This document shows positions 41,715 to 51,276 of a stretch of 52,137 nucleotides of DNA, piece by piece (position 1 is the stretch's first letter; each line of letters starts with the position of its first letter). The position numbers were made by a program, and so were the translations under genes. Origin of the DNA: Cloacimonetes bacterium UBA3541 (GTDB lineage: Bacteria; Cloacimonadota; Cloacimonadia; Cloacimonadales; Cloacimonadaceae); contig DFOM01000036.1 of assembly GCA_002376725.1 (NCBI GenBank), positions 1 to 52,137 on the forward strand, read 5' to 3'. The notes beneath the pieces are model-generated. The model was not told the DNA's origin, made no database searches, and saw only the letters and a list, made by a program, of their open reading frames with translations.

Positions 41715-42932
41715 ATGGATATTATAAGCATAATGAAAATTGCCTTCAAATCTCTTGCTCGTAATAAGACCAGAACCTTTCTTACTATGCTTGGCATTAT
41801 TATCGGGGTAGGAGCAGTAATAACAATGATTGCTATAGGTCAAGGTGCTACCAAGCAGGTAAACGAACAAATCAGTAGTATGGGTACTAATGTTATTATG
41901 GTAGTTTCCAATATGAGCAACACTCAAAGCAGAGCACGACAAGCAGCAGGTTCTGGAAATTTACTGGATGAAGGAGATGTAAAAGCTATCCAGGAAAATG
42001 TTGATGGAGTGCTTTATGTTTCACCAGTATATAACACTTACGGACAATTAAAATATGGTAGTAATAACTGGAGAGGAAGCATTACTGGCGTAGATGTTGA
42101 TTACTTTCTCATTCGTGACCTTTCCTTGGAATACGGCCAATACTTTTACCCCTCTGAAGTAGAAAGTGGAGCAAAAGTCTGTGTTATTGGAAAAACGGTT
42201 GCAGATAATCTCTTTGTTGGTGAAGATCCAGTAGGGAAAACAATGCGGATCCGTCATATTCCATTCACTATTAAGGGTGTTCTCAAATCTAAGGGAGCAA
42301 GCTCAATGGGAATGGATCAGGATGATATCGTTATTGCTCCACATACTACTACAGTTAGTAGATTAATTGGACAGCGCTGGAAATTTATGACTATTATAGT
42401 TTCAGCTATCTCTAAAGAAAGAATCCCTATGGTACAAGAAGATATTATGAATATTCTGCTTACCCGTCATAATGGAACTACTCGTGATGACTTTATAGTT
42501 CGTTCTCAAACCGATATTGCTGAAGCAGCAAGTGCAGTCTCAAATACTTTAACCTTTCTTCTTGCAAGTATTGCCGGAATATCACTATTGGTAGGCGGTA
42601 TTGGCATTATGAATATTATGCTGGTCTCGGTAACAGAACGTATTAAGGAAATTGGAATCCGAATGGCAGTAGGTGCAAGCAAGCGAGATGTACTTCTTCA
42701 ATTCATTATTGAAGCCATTACTATTAGTGTGATCGGTGGTTTAATTGGAATTATTATGGGATGGTCTCTGGCTGTGGTGCTCGGTCAAACAATGAACTGG
42801 AGCATTTCGGTTACGCCCTGGTCTATCTTATTAGCGGTGGGTTTCTCTTGTGCAGTGGGAATTTTCTTTGGTTGGTATCCAGCTCGTAAAGCAGCTAATC
42901 TGAATTTGATTGATGCCCTTAGATATGAATAA
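41715..42932 (+). CDS. MacB-type ABC transporter permease (FtsX-like)
   Basis: 405 residues. The first membrane helix (about 21-45, TFLTMLGIIIGVGAVITMIA) is followed by a large MacB_PCD periplasmic domain (about 46-270), then three helices (about 278-300, 335-355, 365-390) of the FtsX domain with LVGGIGIMNIMLVSVTERIKEIGIRMAVGA, split here for quoting as GIGIMNIMLVSVTERI and KEIGIRMAVGA. With the adaptor and channel it should move substrates from periplasm to outside (antibiotics, peptides or lipids); the substrate is unknown. AGGAGG lies 7-8 nt before the ATG. Confidence 0.93.
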   Translation: MDIISIMKIAFKSLARNKTRTFLTMLGIIIGVGAVITMIAIGQGATKQVNEQISSMGTNVIMVVSNMSNTQSRARQAAGSGNLLDEGDVKAIQENVDGVLYVSPVYNTYGQLKYGSNNWRGSITGVDVDYFLIRDLSLEYGQYFYPSEVESGAKVCVIGKTVADNLFVGEDPVGKTMRIRHIPFTIKGVLKSKGASSMGMDQDDIVIAPHTTTVSRLIGQRWKFMTIIVSAISKERIPMVQEDIMNILLTRHNGTTRDDFIVRSQTDIAEAASAVSNTLTFLLASIAGISLLVGGIGIMNIMLVSVTERIKEIGIRMAVGASKRDVLLQFIIEAITISVIGGLIGIIMGWSLAVVLGQTMNWSISVTPWSILLAVGFSCAVGIFFGWYPARKAANLNLIDALRYE

Positions 42933-42972
42933 AAGTGATAAATAAAATATATGCGATTTGATATAAATTCTA

Positions 42973-44478
42973 TTAAAGAGGTTGTTCGGGTTTCATCTGA
43001 GGGAACAGAATAACCTCTTTGATAGAATCATTTTCTGTAAGCAACATAACTAATCGGTCAATACCGATCCCCAAACCACCCATAGGAGGCATTCCATATT
43101 CCAAAGCTTCCAGAAAGTCCTCATCTACTACACTTGCTTCTTCATCACCCAGAGCTCTTAGTGCTGCTTGTGCTTCAAGTCTAGCTCTTTGTTCAAGAGG
43201 GTCATTAAGTTCACTGAAAGCGTTGGCAAACTCATAACCAGCAATAAGTAGCTCAAAGCGATCAGCCCAGAAAGGATTATCCGGTTTAGCTTTAGCTAGA
43301 GGAGAGACCTCCTTAGGAAAATCGGTTACGAAAGTGGGCTGGATAATTTGCTCTTCTATCATATTTTCATAAATTAGATATATAAGTTTACCAGTTCCGG
43401 CGCCAGGCGGAATATCTATATTGTGTTTCTGGCAAAATTCCACAGCTTTATCATAATCATCCTCAGAAAGCTCCAACCCAAGATAATCTTTTAATAGATT
43501 CTGCATTGATGCTTTTTGAAAAGGTTCAGATAAATCAATATTATATCCCCGAAACTTATAAATGGATTGATGAAGAACATTTATCGCTAAATATTTCAAT
43601 AAAGACTCCGTTAAATCCATCATACCTGCTAAATCTGAATAAGCTTCATACAACTCTAGCATAGTAAATTCCGGATTATGGATGCGGTCCATTCCTTCAT
43701 TGCGAAAATCTTTACCCAATTCATAAATCTTTTCAAAACCACCCACAATAAGTCTTTTTAGATAAAGCTCAGTAGCGATTCGCAGATATAAATCAATATC
43801 TAAAGCATTATGATGGGTTATAAAAGGACGGGCATTAGCACCACCATACAGAGGTTGTAGAATAGGAGTTTCTACCTCTATAAATTCTCGTTCGTCCAGA
43901 AAAGAGCGTATTGCTGAAATAATTTTTGCTCTCCGAATAAAAATATCACGATGTGATGGATTTAATAATAAGTCCAGGTAGCGTTTGCGATAGCGAATTT
44001 CCACATCAGATAGCGCTGAATATCGGACTAATTTGCCATCTATAACCTTTTCTTTTATAGGAGGAAGCGGTCTAAGGTTCTTGGCTAATAAACTGATTTG
44101 GTTGGCTCTAAGGGAATATTCACCTGCCTGGGTAAAAAACAGCGTTCCTTTTACTTGAATAAAATCTCCTGGATCGCAAAGCTTGAAAAGTTCATAATTT
44201 TCTTCTCCGACAAGGTTCTGTGCCACATAAATCTGAATTTTACCACTGGCATCTTCTAAATCACCAAAACTAAGTTTGCCCTGACGACGCATTGCCACAA
44301 GTCTTCCTGCCAGTGAAACTTCCTGATTGGAAGCCACCCAATCATCTTTCCCCTTTAGAATATCCTCTATTTTATTGGTTCTAAAGGATTTTATGGGATA
44401 AGGTTCAATTCCAGCAGCAAGTAATTTTTCCAGCTTTTGCCTACGAAGCTGGATAAACTGGTTATCCCGAGATGGCAT
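42973..44478 (-). CDS. lysS: Lysyl-tRNA synthetase, class II
   Basis: 501 residues. The N-terminal OB-fold anticodon-binding domain (about 58-150; SLAGRLVAMRRQGKLSFGDL) is followed by a class II catalytic core with motif 1 near FIEVETPIL, motif 2 FRNEGMDRIHNPEFTMLE and motif 3 GGLGIGIDRLVMLLT. It lies 2 bp downstream of rpsA on the minus strand, so it is probably co-transcribed. It converges on the macB permease gene across 40 bp with no obvious hairpin. Confidence 0.96.
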   Translation of the reverse strand: MPSRDNQFIQLRRQKLEKLLAAGIEPYPIKSFRTNKIEDILKGKDDWVASNQEVSLAGRLVAMRRQGKLSFGDLEDASGKIQIYVAQNLVGEENYELFKLCDPGDFIQVKGTLFFTQAGEYSLRANQISLLAKNLRPLPPIKEKVIDGKLVRYSALSDVEIRYRKRYLDLLLNPSHRDIFIRRAKIISAIRSFLDEREFIEVETPILQPLYGGANARPFITHHNALDIDLYLRIATELYLKRLIVGGFEKIYELGKDFRNEGMDRIHNPEFTMLELYEAYSDLAGMMDLTESLLKYLAINVLHQSIYKFRGYNIDLSEPFQKASMQNLLKDYLGLELSEDDYDKAVEFCQKHNIDIPPGAGTGKLIYLIYENMIEEQIIQPTFVTDFPKEVSPLAKAKPDNPFWADRFELLIAGYEFANAFSELNDPLEQRARLEAQAALRALGDEEASVVDEDFLEALEYGMPPMGGLGIGIDRLVMLLTENDSIKEVILFPQMKPEQPL

Positions 44479-44480
44479 TA

Positions 44481-45977
44481 TTATAAATCTTTGAAGGGAT
44501 TATCATCCGCAGGATTAGTTTTTTGCACCGCATATTTTCGCCATTCATCATCACCGCGGAATTTCCCATTTCTGCGAGAAGACATAGAGTTGTCTCGTTG
44601 ACCGAAATGTTCTTCTGTTCTTCTATTCTGATTCCTACCTTCTTCCGGTAAATGGTCTGGATAATCAAGGGTTAAACGATGATTATCTTTATCTATTTCA
44701 GTAACCACAAGACTAACTTCGTCACCAGGATTAAAGGAATCCATATCTCTCATACGAGAGCGAGGTAATAAACCAGTTATACCATCAGCTACAGTGATAA
44801 ATACGCCAAAGTTAGTTGAACTCTCTACCTTTCCGGTAAAGGGACTATCTATCTGCACAATTTCATCTATTTTATCCCAAGGATCTTCCTGAAGTACACG
44901 CATTGAAAGCGATATCTTCTGGTTCTGAGAATCTATTCTCAAGATTTGAGCCTCTACATAATCCCCTTCTTTTAATAGTTCCCGTGGATGTGATATATTG
45001 CGCTTATGACTTATTTCGGATATCGGAATTAAACCTTCAACTCCTGGGTTGAGTTCCACAAAAGCACCAAAATCTAATAATCTAAGAACACGACAATTGA
45101 CTATATCACCTTCCTGGTATTCTTCAAGAAATAGTTCAAAAGGATTATCCTGTAAAGCTCGCATTGAAAGAGCTATTCTATCATCTTTTATATCTAATAT
45201 CTTTACTTCTATCTCCTGTCCAACTGTTAGCACATCCTGAGGTCTTTTGATATGTTGCCAGGAAATCTCGGATACATGAAGTAAACCTTCTATATCACCT
45301 AAATCTACAAAAGCTCCAAAATTCGTCATCCGCATAACCTTCCCCTGGATTATATCTTGAGGATGAAGTTTTTCTAAGGCAGCTAGTTTCTTTTCCTGTT
45401 CCTGAGCTTCAAGGACTTGACGATGGGATACTACTACTCTACGACAATTATCCGAGCACTCTATCACCTGAAAATCCAGGGTTTTACCAATGTATTTCTC
45501 CTTAGGTTCTGAACCGTGAAGTGATATATGAGATAGCGGACAAAATGCCCTTGCACCAAGTACATCAACATTAAATCCACCTTTAGTTACTCCATAGACT
45601 TTTCCAGATACGGGAATTTTGCGTTCATACGCATCTATTAGGGCATCTTTATCTACATACTGTCGGGTGAGACTTTTACCAATAACAAATCCCTGCTCAT
45701 TAGAATCAACAATATAGCCCCTAAGATTATCCCCAATAGAATAATCCAATTCTCCATTTTCATCGGCATATTCACTTATATCGGCATAAGCATCATATTT
45801 ACCACCCAGATTAACGATGATATATTTATCGCTGATATCTATTATGGGAGCTTCAACAACATCTCCCTTTTTGTATTCAGCAGTGTTCTGGAAGGATTCT
45901 TCCAGTAGGCGGTTATATTCTTCTCGTATAACCTTAATTGCAGTTTTACTGCGTGTTTCTTTTACTCTTTCTGACAT
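44481..45977 (-). CDS. rpsA: S1-domain protein, ribosomal protein bS1
   Basis: 498 residues from the ATG at 45977 (MSERVKETRSK), which has GAGGAG about 7 nt upstream; the frame extends to 46010 without a better start. Five S1 repeats can be made out: KKGDVVEAPIIDISDKYI, PVSGKVYGVTKGGFNVDV, IQGKVMRMTNFGAFVDLG, VNCRVLRLLDFGAFVELN and FTGKVESSTNFGVFITVA. The Arg/Asn-rich tail (about 430-498) is probably flexible. E. coli bS1 has six repeats and 557 residues, so this is a shorter form. It recruits mRNA to the 30S subunit. Confidence 0.9.
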   Translation of the reverse strand: MSERVKETRSKTAIKVIREEYNRLLEESFQNTAEYKKGDVVEAPIIDISDKYIIVNLGGKYDAYADISEYADENGELDYSIGDNLRGYIVDSNEQGFVIGKSLTRQYVDKDALIDAYERKIPVSGKVYGVTKGGFNVDVLGARAFCPLSHISLHGSEPKEKYIGKTLDFQVIECSDNCRRVVVSHRQVLEAQEQEKKLAALEKLHPQDIIQGKVMRMTNFGAFVDLGDIEGLLHVSEISWQHIKRPQDVLTVGQEIEVKILDIKDDRIALSMRALQDNPFELFLEEYQEGDIVNCRVLRLLDFGAFVELNPGVEGLIPISEISHKRNISHPRELLKEGDYVEAQILRIDSQNQKISLSMRVLQEDPWDKIDEIVQIDSPFTGKVESSTNFGVFITVADGITGLLPRSRMRDMDSFNPGDEVSLVVTEIDKDNHRLTLDYPDHLPEEGRNQNRRTEEHFGQRDNSMSSRRNGKFRGDDEWRKYAVQKTNPADDNPFKDL

Positions 45978-46011
45978 AATTGACTCCTCAGGACAATTCT
46001 GTTGAATCACA

Positions 46012-46036
46012 TTTATAGAAATGGCGTTTTTGTAAA
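46012..46036 (-). promoter_or_regulatory. Candidate rpsA promoter with short spacer
   Basis: On the minus strand TTTACA (46036-46031), 13-nt spacer, TATAAA (46017-46012), about 35 nt ahead of the rpsA ATG. At 17 nt the hexamer is AATGTG, which is not a -10. Confidence 0.4.
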
Positions 46037-46130
46037 GGTTTTTTATTTTATCTTAGTTTAATCTTGTTATTCAGGATGAATTTCAAATCAAAAACTTCAG
46101 CTTTTATCTATATCTAATGCAAAAATCCCC

Positions 46131-46155
46131 TTGACTAAATGCATATTTATATAAA
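46131..46155 (+). promoter_or_regulatory. Candidate promoter of the glycerate kinase-lptD operon
   Basis: TTGACT (46131-46136), 13-nt spacer, TATAAA (46150-46155). If used, transcription would begin near 46162, downstream of the ATG at 46139, which supports the TTG start at 46190. Confidence 0.35.
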
Positions 46156-46189
46156 AAGGAATAAATTAATAAATCCTAGGAGTTTATGT

Positions 46190-47449
46190 TTGGACGATTT
46201 TCACTATAATATCTATCAAAGCTATCTCAGAGTGATGCATAGATTCTGTCAATATCCTGAACTTGTCAAGAAACTGGAAAAAGGAAAGTTTAGTCCTAAG
46301 ACTAAGGTCTTAGCCATTGGAAAGGCAGCCTGGAAAATGGCATCACTTTGTACTAAAATCCTTAGCCAAAAAAATATCTCCTATGAGGGATTTGTTTTAA
46401 CTAAATATGGCTTAACCTATGGTCCTATCCCTAAAATAACTGTCCTTGAAGCAGCTCATCCTCTTCCTGATACTAATAGTTTTGCCCATAGTAAAACTAT
46501 TGTAAACTGGCTAAAAAACTCCTCACCTAAAGATGATCTTATCATTTTACTCTCAGGTGGCACTTCTGCTTTATTTGAAATTCCCCAAGAAGGAATCAGT
46601 GAACAGAACCTAATTGAGACTTATAAACAGCTCTTAAAAAGTGGGAAAAATATTGAAGAAATAAATAAAGAAAGGGCTAAATACTCTCAAGTGAAAAACG
46701 GAAAAGCTCTTAACTTTGTTCAAGCTAAGAAAATTAAAATCTTTGCTGTCTCGGATGTGCCTGAAAACAATCCTCACATAATTGGTTCGGCACCTTTCAC
46801 ACCAGACATTATTGGCATAGCTGGAAAAAATAGCTGGAGTTACAAATATAGAAACATAGATATCCGCTATAACATTGTAGCAGATAACCATTCTTTCTGT
46901 ACTAATTTATCTGATGAATTGAAATCCGAGGGTTTTAATATAGTGCAGGACAATGAATTCTATAACTGTTCAATTAATAAAATGGTCAAAATATTAACTA
47001 ATGCTTTGGACAGTTCATCTAAGCAGGTTTATACTATAGGTCCTTTTCTCTTTATCTTGGGTGGAGAAATTTCTGTTAAAGTAACCGGTAATGGTCTAGG
47101 TGGTCGTTTAAGTCATCTGGTATTAAATATGATTAATCCTTTATCTCAGTTCATTAATTCTGCTCTATTTTGTTTTGCTACAGATGGTTGTGATAATGTT
47201 CCTGGTAGTGGAGGTGCTTGGGCTGATACCTATACCAGAAGGGAACTTAAAGATGCTAAAATATCAATAACTAAGGCAAAAAAGGAATTTGATAGCTACA
47301 CTGCTCTAAAAGCCATAAATCATATTCTTCCTGCCCCTATTATGGCTACTAATGTAAATGATGTATTTGTGCTCTCTTGCGGTTACAAAATTGCTAATCC
47401 TTTCATAGATATGGATAAAAGTGTAAATAACCGTTTTAAACAAAGGTAA
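46190..47449 (+). CDS. Glycerate kinase, DUF4147/MOFRL type
   Basis: About 419 residues from a TTG at 46190 with AGGAG 7 nt upstream; the ATG at 46139 is in frame but has no ribosome binding site and lies on a promoter-like sequence. It has the MOFRL-type pattern: VLAIGKAAWKMA, EAAHPLPD, ILLSGGTSALFEIP, LLKSGKNIEEINKERAKYSQ, IFAVSDVPEN, and the C-terminal MOFRL part ILGGEISVKVTGNGLGGRLS, TDGCDNVPGSGGAWAD and TNVNDVFVL. It should phosphorylate glycerate. The TDG...GG motif normally reads 'TDGxDGPTDAAG', so the active region is a little divergent. Confidence 0.85.
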   Translation: MDDFHYNIYQSYLRVMHRFCQYPELVKKLEKGKFSPKTKVLAIGKAAWKMASLCTKILSQKNISYEGFVLTKYGLTYGPIPKITVLEAAHPLPDTNSFAHSKTIVNWLKNSSPKDDLIILLSGGTSALFEIPQEGISEQNLIETYKQLLKSGKNIEEINKERAKYSQVKNGKALNFVQAKKIKIFAVSDVPENNPHIIGSAPFTPDIIGIAGKNSWSYKYRNIDIRYNIVADNHSFCTNLSDELKSEGFNIVQDNEFYNCSINKMVKILTNALDSSSKQVYTIGPFLFILGGEISVKVTGNGLGGRLSHLVLNMINPLSQFINSALFCFATDGCDNVPGSGGAWADTYTRRELKDAKISITKAKKEFDSYTALKAINHILPAPIMATNVNDVFVLSCGYKIANPFIDMDKSVNNRFKQR

Positions 47450-47469
47450 TTCACAGATTTTAGCTCCTA

Positions 47470-49878
47470 ATGAAGAAGTTCATACTATTCCTGTTAATTC
47501 TATCTTTCCCCTTATCTATAAATCTTTTTGCTCAGAATAATGGAAACAATCTCTCTTTACAACAACCTGAAGTAAGTCCAGACACTCTTATTCAAGCCCC
47601 AGTTAAAGAGGATTCCTTATTCTATGCTGCAGATAGTGTGTCCTATTATCAAATCCTTGAACAAATAAATCTCTATGGCAATACTGAAATCAGGTATCAA
47701 AATTTCGTCATTAATAGTGATTCTATCATATTGAATCTAAAAACTAATCGTGCTTATAGCAACGGAAATACCGTTATGAAAGATGGAGAACAAATTCTTT
47801 TGGGTTCTAATGTAGTTTACGATATTGAAACTCAAACTGGCATAATGGAAGATGGAGTTAGCAGTATGGACAAGAGTTTCTATTCTGGCAAACAAGTGCG
47901 AAAAATTGATGTTGATACCTATGATGTGGATGATTGCAATTTTACTACCTGCGAATATGCTGAACCTGATTTCTGGTTTTCTGCTAAACAGGTGCGTATC
48001 TATAACAAAGATAAAATAGTAGGCAAAAATGTGGTAGCTTATGTAAATCATCTACCTATTTTCTATTTCCCTTTTATAATTATCCCCATTCATAGAGGAA
48101 GACATCCAGGTTTTTTAATTCCAGTTCCGGGGTATAATGTGGTGGATGGAAAATTCCTCAAAGATATTGCCTGGTACTATCCTTATAAGGATTACGCAGA
48201 TATCATTGTGAGTTTTGATCTTTATGAAAAGACAGGTTGGAAAGCAGCTTTAAACTTGAATTATCTTCAACGCTATTATTTAAATGGTTATCTGGATGCT
48301 GCCTTCCAAAAGAAAATTACCGATATGCAAACCTACAATGATTGGTCTGTTAGAGCTAATCATCATCAAGAACTTGGAAACAAAGCTACTTTTGACCTTA
48401 ACATAGATTTTGTCAGTAATAAACGTATCTGGGAAGGTAGCTCGGATATTAATGAAAGTCTTGCTCAAACAATTACTTCTTCTGTATCTTATCGTCAACC
48501 TCTGCTAACTTCCTATCTGAATATAGGTTCAACTTATACAGAAGATTTGATTAATGACCGTGCCAGTATTTCATTGCCTACAGCAACCTTTTCTTTACCT
48601 TCCAGACCTGTCTATGAAATCTTCTATCATCCAGAGAGAAGTCCCGATGCCTGGTGGAGTAATATCAGCTATAATTATAATGTCCGCTTTGACCATATCG
48701 GTTTAATGAATGCACCGCATAGAGATTTTCTGGATTATATTTGGGCTAATGAACCCGACCCTGAAAATCCAGATTATTTGTTAACTCAACATAATGCCGG
48801 TATAAAACACCAACTTGGACTTTCTTATAGCTGGAAAGCCTTAGGATGGTTAAACTTCCAGCATGGCTTAACCTATAATGAAGCCTGGTTTGACCGAGAT
48901 AAAAATGGCAATAAATGGGTGCGAGGAAACGATTATTATGCCTATACGAACACCAATTTTAATGTTTATGGAGTACGAACTTTTCAGGATGGATGGCTGA
49001 AATCTATCCGTCATCTACTAACACCTTCTGCAAGTTTCAGTTTAAGTCCAGATTTTAGTAAAAATAGTAAATTCTATAGCTTTGGTGGTATCTATTTAAG
49101 TAATAGTAATAAATCAGCCAATCTGAACCTTTCTTTAGACCAGAGATGGCAGATTAAATATGGAAATGATAACAAAAAGATTAATGATTTAATCGGATTA
49201 AGAAGCGGAATCTCAGCTAATCTAGTGAAAAAAGACCATCCTTTCGGAAATATATCACACAGTGCATATTTCAGACCTGGCTCCTTTAATCTGGGAACTT
49301 TGCATATGCCCGGAACAAAATATAAACTGGATAAAATATCTCTTGCTTATTCTGCTCAGTATAGTCTTTACCATAATCCTTACCAGATGCACCTTTTGGA
49401 TTGGAAACCTACCAATCAATATTTTTCGCAAGCTTTAACGCTTACAGGTTCTGCTCCTTATGAAAAATATTTCATCCGAGAAAAAAATAAAATCTTTGAC
49501 CCCTATCAAACTACCGATACTCTGCAGGTCTTTGCCGAAGATATTACTGCTCTAGGTGGACAGGACAACTGGAGAATCTCTTTATCGCATGACCTTAGTG
49601 CCAGTAAAAGCTTAGCTGATCCGGTTTCGCAAAATATCAGATTGGATTCTACTTTCAAAATTACCCAAAATTGGTCTGTTAGTTATGGCAATTATATTAA
49701 CCTAAAAACGGGAAAAATGCTTTATCAAACTCTACATATAATCCGAGATTTACATTGCTGGAAAATAGACCTGAGTTACAGTAGAAGAAACGAATACTGG
49801 GAATATAAGATAGCATTATTCAATGTGGTATTTCCTGATGCCCTGAGATTTCAGACTCATGATAGTAGAAGAAGCTAA
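47470..49878 (+). CDS. lptD: LPS-assembly protein LptD (OstA-like)
   Basis: 802 residues. A signal peptide (FILFLLILSFPLSINLFAQ) is followed by an OstA/LptA-type jellyroll (about 60-160, INLYGNTEIRYQNFVINSD), then the barrel. NFTTCEYAEPDFWFSAKQVR and NHLPIFYFPFIIIP are classical LptD landmarks. It inserts LPS into the outer leaflet with LptE. Only one conserved Cys pair region is visible. The 3' end overlaps the next gene by 20 nt. Confidence 0.9.
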   Translation: MKKFILFLLILSFPLSINLFAQNNGNNLSLQQPEVSPDTLIQAPVKEDSLFYAADSVSYYQILEQINLYGNTEIRYQNFVINSDSIILNLKTNRAYSNGNTVMKDGEQILLGSNVVYDIETQTGIMEDGVSSMDKSFYSGKQVRKIDVDTYDVDDCNFTTCEYAEPDFWFSAKQVRIYNKDKIVGKNVVAYVNHLPIFYFPFIIIPIHRGRHPGFLIPVPGYNVVDGKFLKDIAWYYPYKDYADIIVSFDLYEKTGWKAALNLNYLQRYYLNGYLDAAFQKKITDMQTYNDWSVRANHHQELGNKATFDLNIDFVSNKRIWEGSSDINESLAQTITSSVSYRQPLLTSYLNIGSTYTEDLINDRASISLPTATFSLPSRPVYEIFYHPERSPDAWWSNISYNYNVRFDHIGLMNAPHRDFLDYIWANEPDPENPDYLLTQHNAGIKHQLGLSYSWKALGWLNFQHGLTYNEAWFDRDKNGNKWVRGNDYYAYTNTNFNVYGVRTFQDGWLKSIRHLLTPSASFSLSPDFSKNSKFYSFGGIYLSNSNKSANLNLSLDQRWQIKYGNDNKKINDLIGLRSGISANLVKKDHPFGNISHSAYFRPGSFNLGTLHMPGTKYKLDKISLAYSAQYSLYHNPYQMHLLDWKPTNQYFSQALTLTGSAPYEKYFIREKNKIFDPYQTTDTLQVFAEDITALGGQDNWRISLSHDLSASKSLADPVSQNIRLDSTFKITQNWSVSYGNYINLKTGKMLYQTLHIIRDLHCWKIDLSYSRRNEYWEYKIALFNVVFPDALRFQTHDSRRS

Positions 49879-50449
49879 AAAAGCAGTATTTCTTGACCGG
49901 GATGGTTGTATTAGTCCCGATAATTTTGGTTTAAATCCTGATCCGGAAACCTATCATCTATATCCCTATACCATTGATGCTCTCAGAATCTTACAGGATT
50001 TAGGCTATATGTTAATCCTGGTTACTAATCAAGCAGGAATTGCTAAAGGATATTTTGACCTGGAAACACTAAATAAAGTGCACACTAAACTTAAAGAATT
50101 GTTAAAAAACGAAGGCATAGTTCTCACTGATATATATTTTGCTCCTTATTTAGAAACAGGGACGGTAGCTCCCTATAATATTGCTCACGAAGATCGCAAA
50201 CCAGGGTTAGGTATGTTCTATAAAGCTAAAAGAGATCATCCTTTGGATCCAACTAAATCCTGGATGCTGGGCGATAGAAAATCCGATGTTTACTTCGGCA
50301 AAAAAGCAGGATTAAAAACAGTCTTACTCCTTAGTGGACACGGAAAAGAAGAACTTTTAACCGGATTTGAAGGCTGGGAATATAAACCTGATTTCATAGC
50401 AGAAAATTTACTTACCGCTGCTAAACTAATACAAATGCTCAACAAATGA
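49859..50449 (+). CDS. gmhB: HAD-IIIA phosphatase, GmhB-like
   Basis: 196 residues. HAD motif I FLDRDGCISPD (nucleophile Asp13, acid Asp15), motif II in LVTNQAGIAKG, motif III RKPGLGMFYKAKRD and motif IV MLGDRKSDVYFGKKAG. This is the D-glycero-D-manno-heptose 1,7-bisphosphate phosphatase family for LPS core heptose. The Cys/His zinc loop that usually precedes 'RKP' in GmhB is missing here (sequence TVAPYNIAHEDRKP has no Cys), so the exact substrate is uncertain; histidinol-phosphate-type phosphatases are relatives. It overlaps lptD by 20 nt and the next gene by 4 nt. Confidence 0.82.
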   Translation: MIVEEAKKAVFLDRDGCISPDNFGLNPDPETYHLYPYTIDALRILQDLGYMLILVTNQAGIAKGYFDLETLNKVHTKLKELLKNEGIVLTDIYFAPYLETGTVAPYNIAHEDRKPGLGMFYKAKRDHPLDPTKSWMLGDRKSDVYFGKKAGLKTVLLLSGHGKEELLTGFEGWEYKPDFIAENLLTAAKLIQMLNK

Positions 50450-51264
50450 AAAATATATATCGCTATAGCCAAACTAAATTTGAATCACTTTCTCCCGTTA
50501 AGCAGATTAAAGCTCTGGATAAACTGCTTTCTGCTCTGGAATTATCCCTTTCTAAAAAAGAAAATTATACCGAACCGGTGAAGCATATCCTGGGCTGTAT
50601 CGCCTGGATGAAACCTCCCTTGCCCAAATATATTTCGCATCTTAGTTCTGCTTTACAAAAAGAAAAATCCCCAGAAAAAATTTCTTACATCATTGCTCAA
50701 TATCAGAAAGAACGAGGTAAGACCTTTAAAGATTATCAGATTGCAGTGACTGAAGGTGATGGCTTAAGGGTAGCTCAGCCTGAAGCAAAAAATAAAGCTC
50801 AACAGATGATTTTGATACTGGACAATCTTCGTTCTGCATTCAATATCGGTTCAATTTTTCGCACTGCAGAATGCCTAAATCTTAAATCTATCTATCTTTG
50901 CGGAGTTAGTGCTACCCCAAAAAGCTCAGCTCTGAAAAAGACGGCTATGGGAACAGAAAATAAAATAAACTGGAAATATTTTACCCAGACGGAAGATGCT
51001 ATTCTTTCTGCTAAAGCCGAAGGTTATAATCTGTATGCTTTAGAAACGGTGACCGATGCATCCTCCGTTTTTGAAGTTCAATATAATTTTCCTCTGGCGT
51101 TAGTAGTTGGAAATGAAAGCTTAGGAATAAGTCAGAGTGCTTTAAAATTATGTGATTACTATCTCACCTTGCCCGTACAAGGCTGGAAAAATTCCCTTAA
51201 TGTTGCAGTTGCCTGTGCAATTTGTGCCTATCAGATAATATTTGGAAATTTACCCCAACAATGA
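50446..51264 (+). CDS. TrmH/SpoU-family RNA 2'-O-methyltransferase
   Basis: 272 residues. The N-terminal helical region (1-115) has no recognised motif. The C-terminal SPOUT knot has LILDNLRSAFNIGSIFRTAE (motif 1, catalytic Arg), ALVVGNESLGIS (motif 2) and LPVQGWKNSLNVAVACAICA (motif 3). It is expected to methylate ribose in tRNA or rRNA; the target nucleotide cannot be told. ATGA overlap with the phosphatase gene. Confidence 0.88.
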   Translation: MKNIYRYSQTKFESLSPVKQIKALDKLLSALELSLSKKENYTEPVKHILGCIAWMKPPLPKYISHLSSALQKEKSPEKISYIIAQYQKERGKTFKDYQIAVTEGDGLRVAQPEAKNKAQQMILILDNLRSAFNIGSIFRTAECLNLKSIYLCGVSATPKSSALKKTAMGTENKINWKYFTQTEDAILSAKAEGYNLYALETVTDASSVFEVQYNFPLALVVGNESLGISQSALKLCDYYLTLPVQGWKNSLNVAVACAICAYQIIFGNLPQQ

Positions 51265-51276
51265 AGAAGGAAAATT

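Noticed and set aside
41715..42932. LolC/E lipoprotein exporter permease instead of MacB
   Set aside because: The MacA-like adaptor and TolC channel in the same operon favour a tripartite efflux system, and the C-terminal FtsX segment fits MacB.
47737..48051. 104-codon minus-strand ORF inside lptD
   Set aside because: Antisense to conserved lptD motifs, with no own signals.
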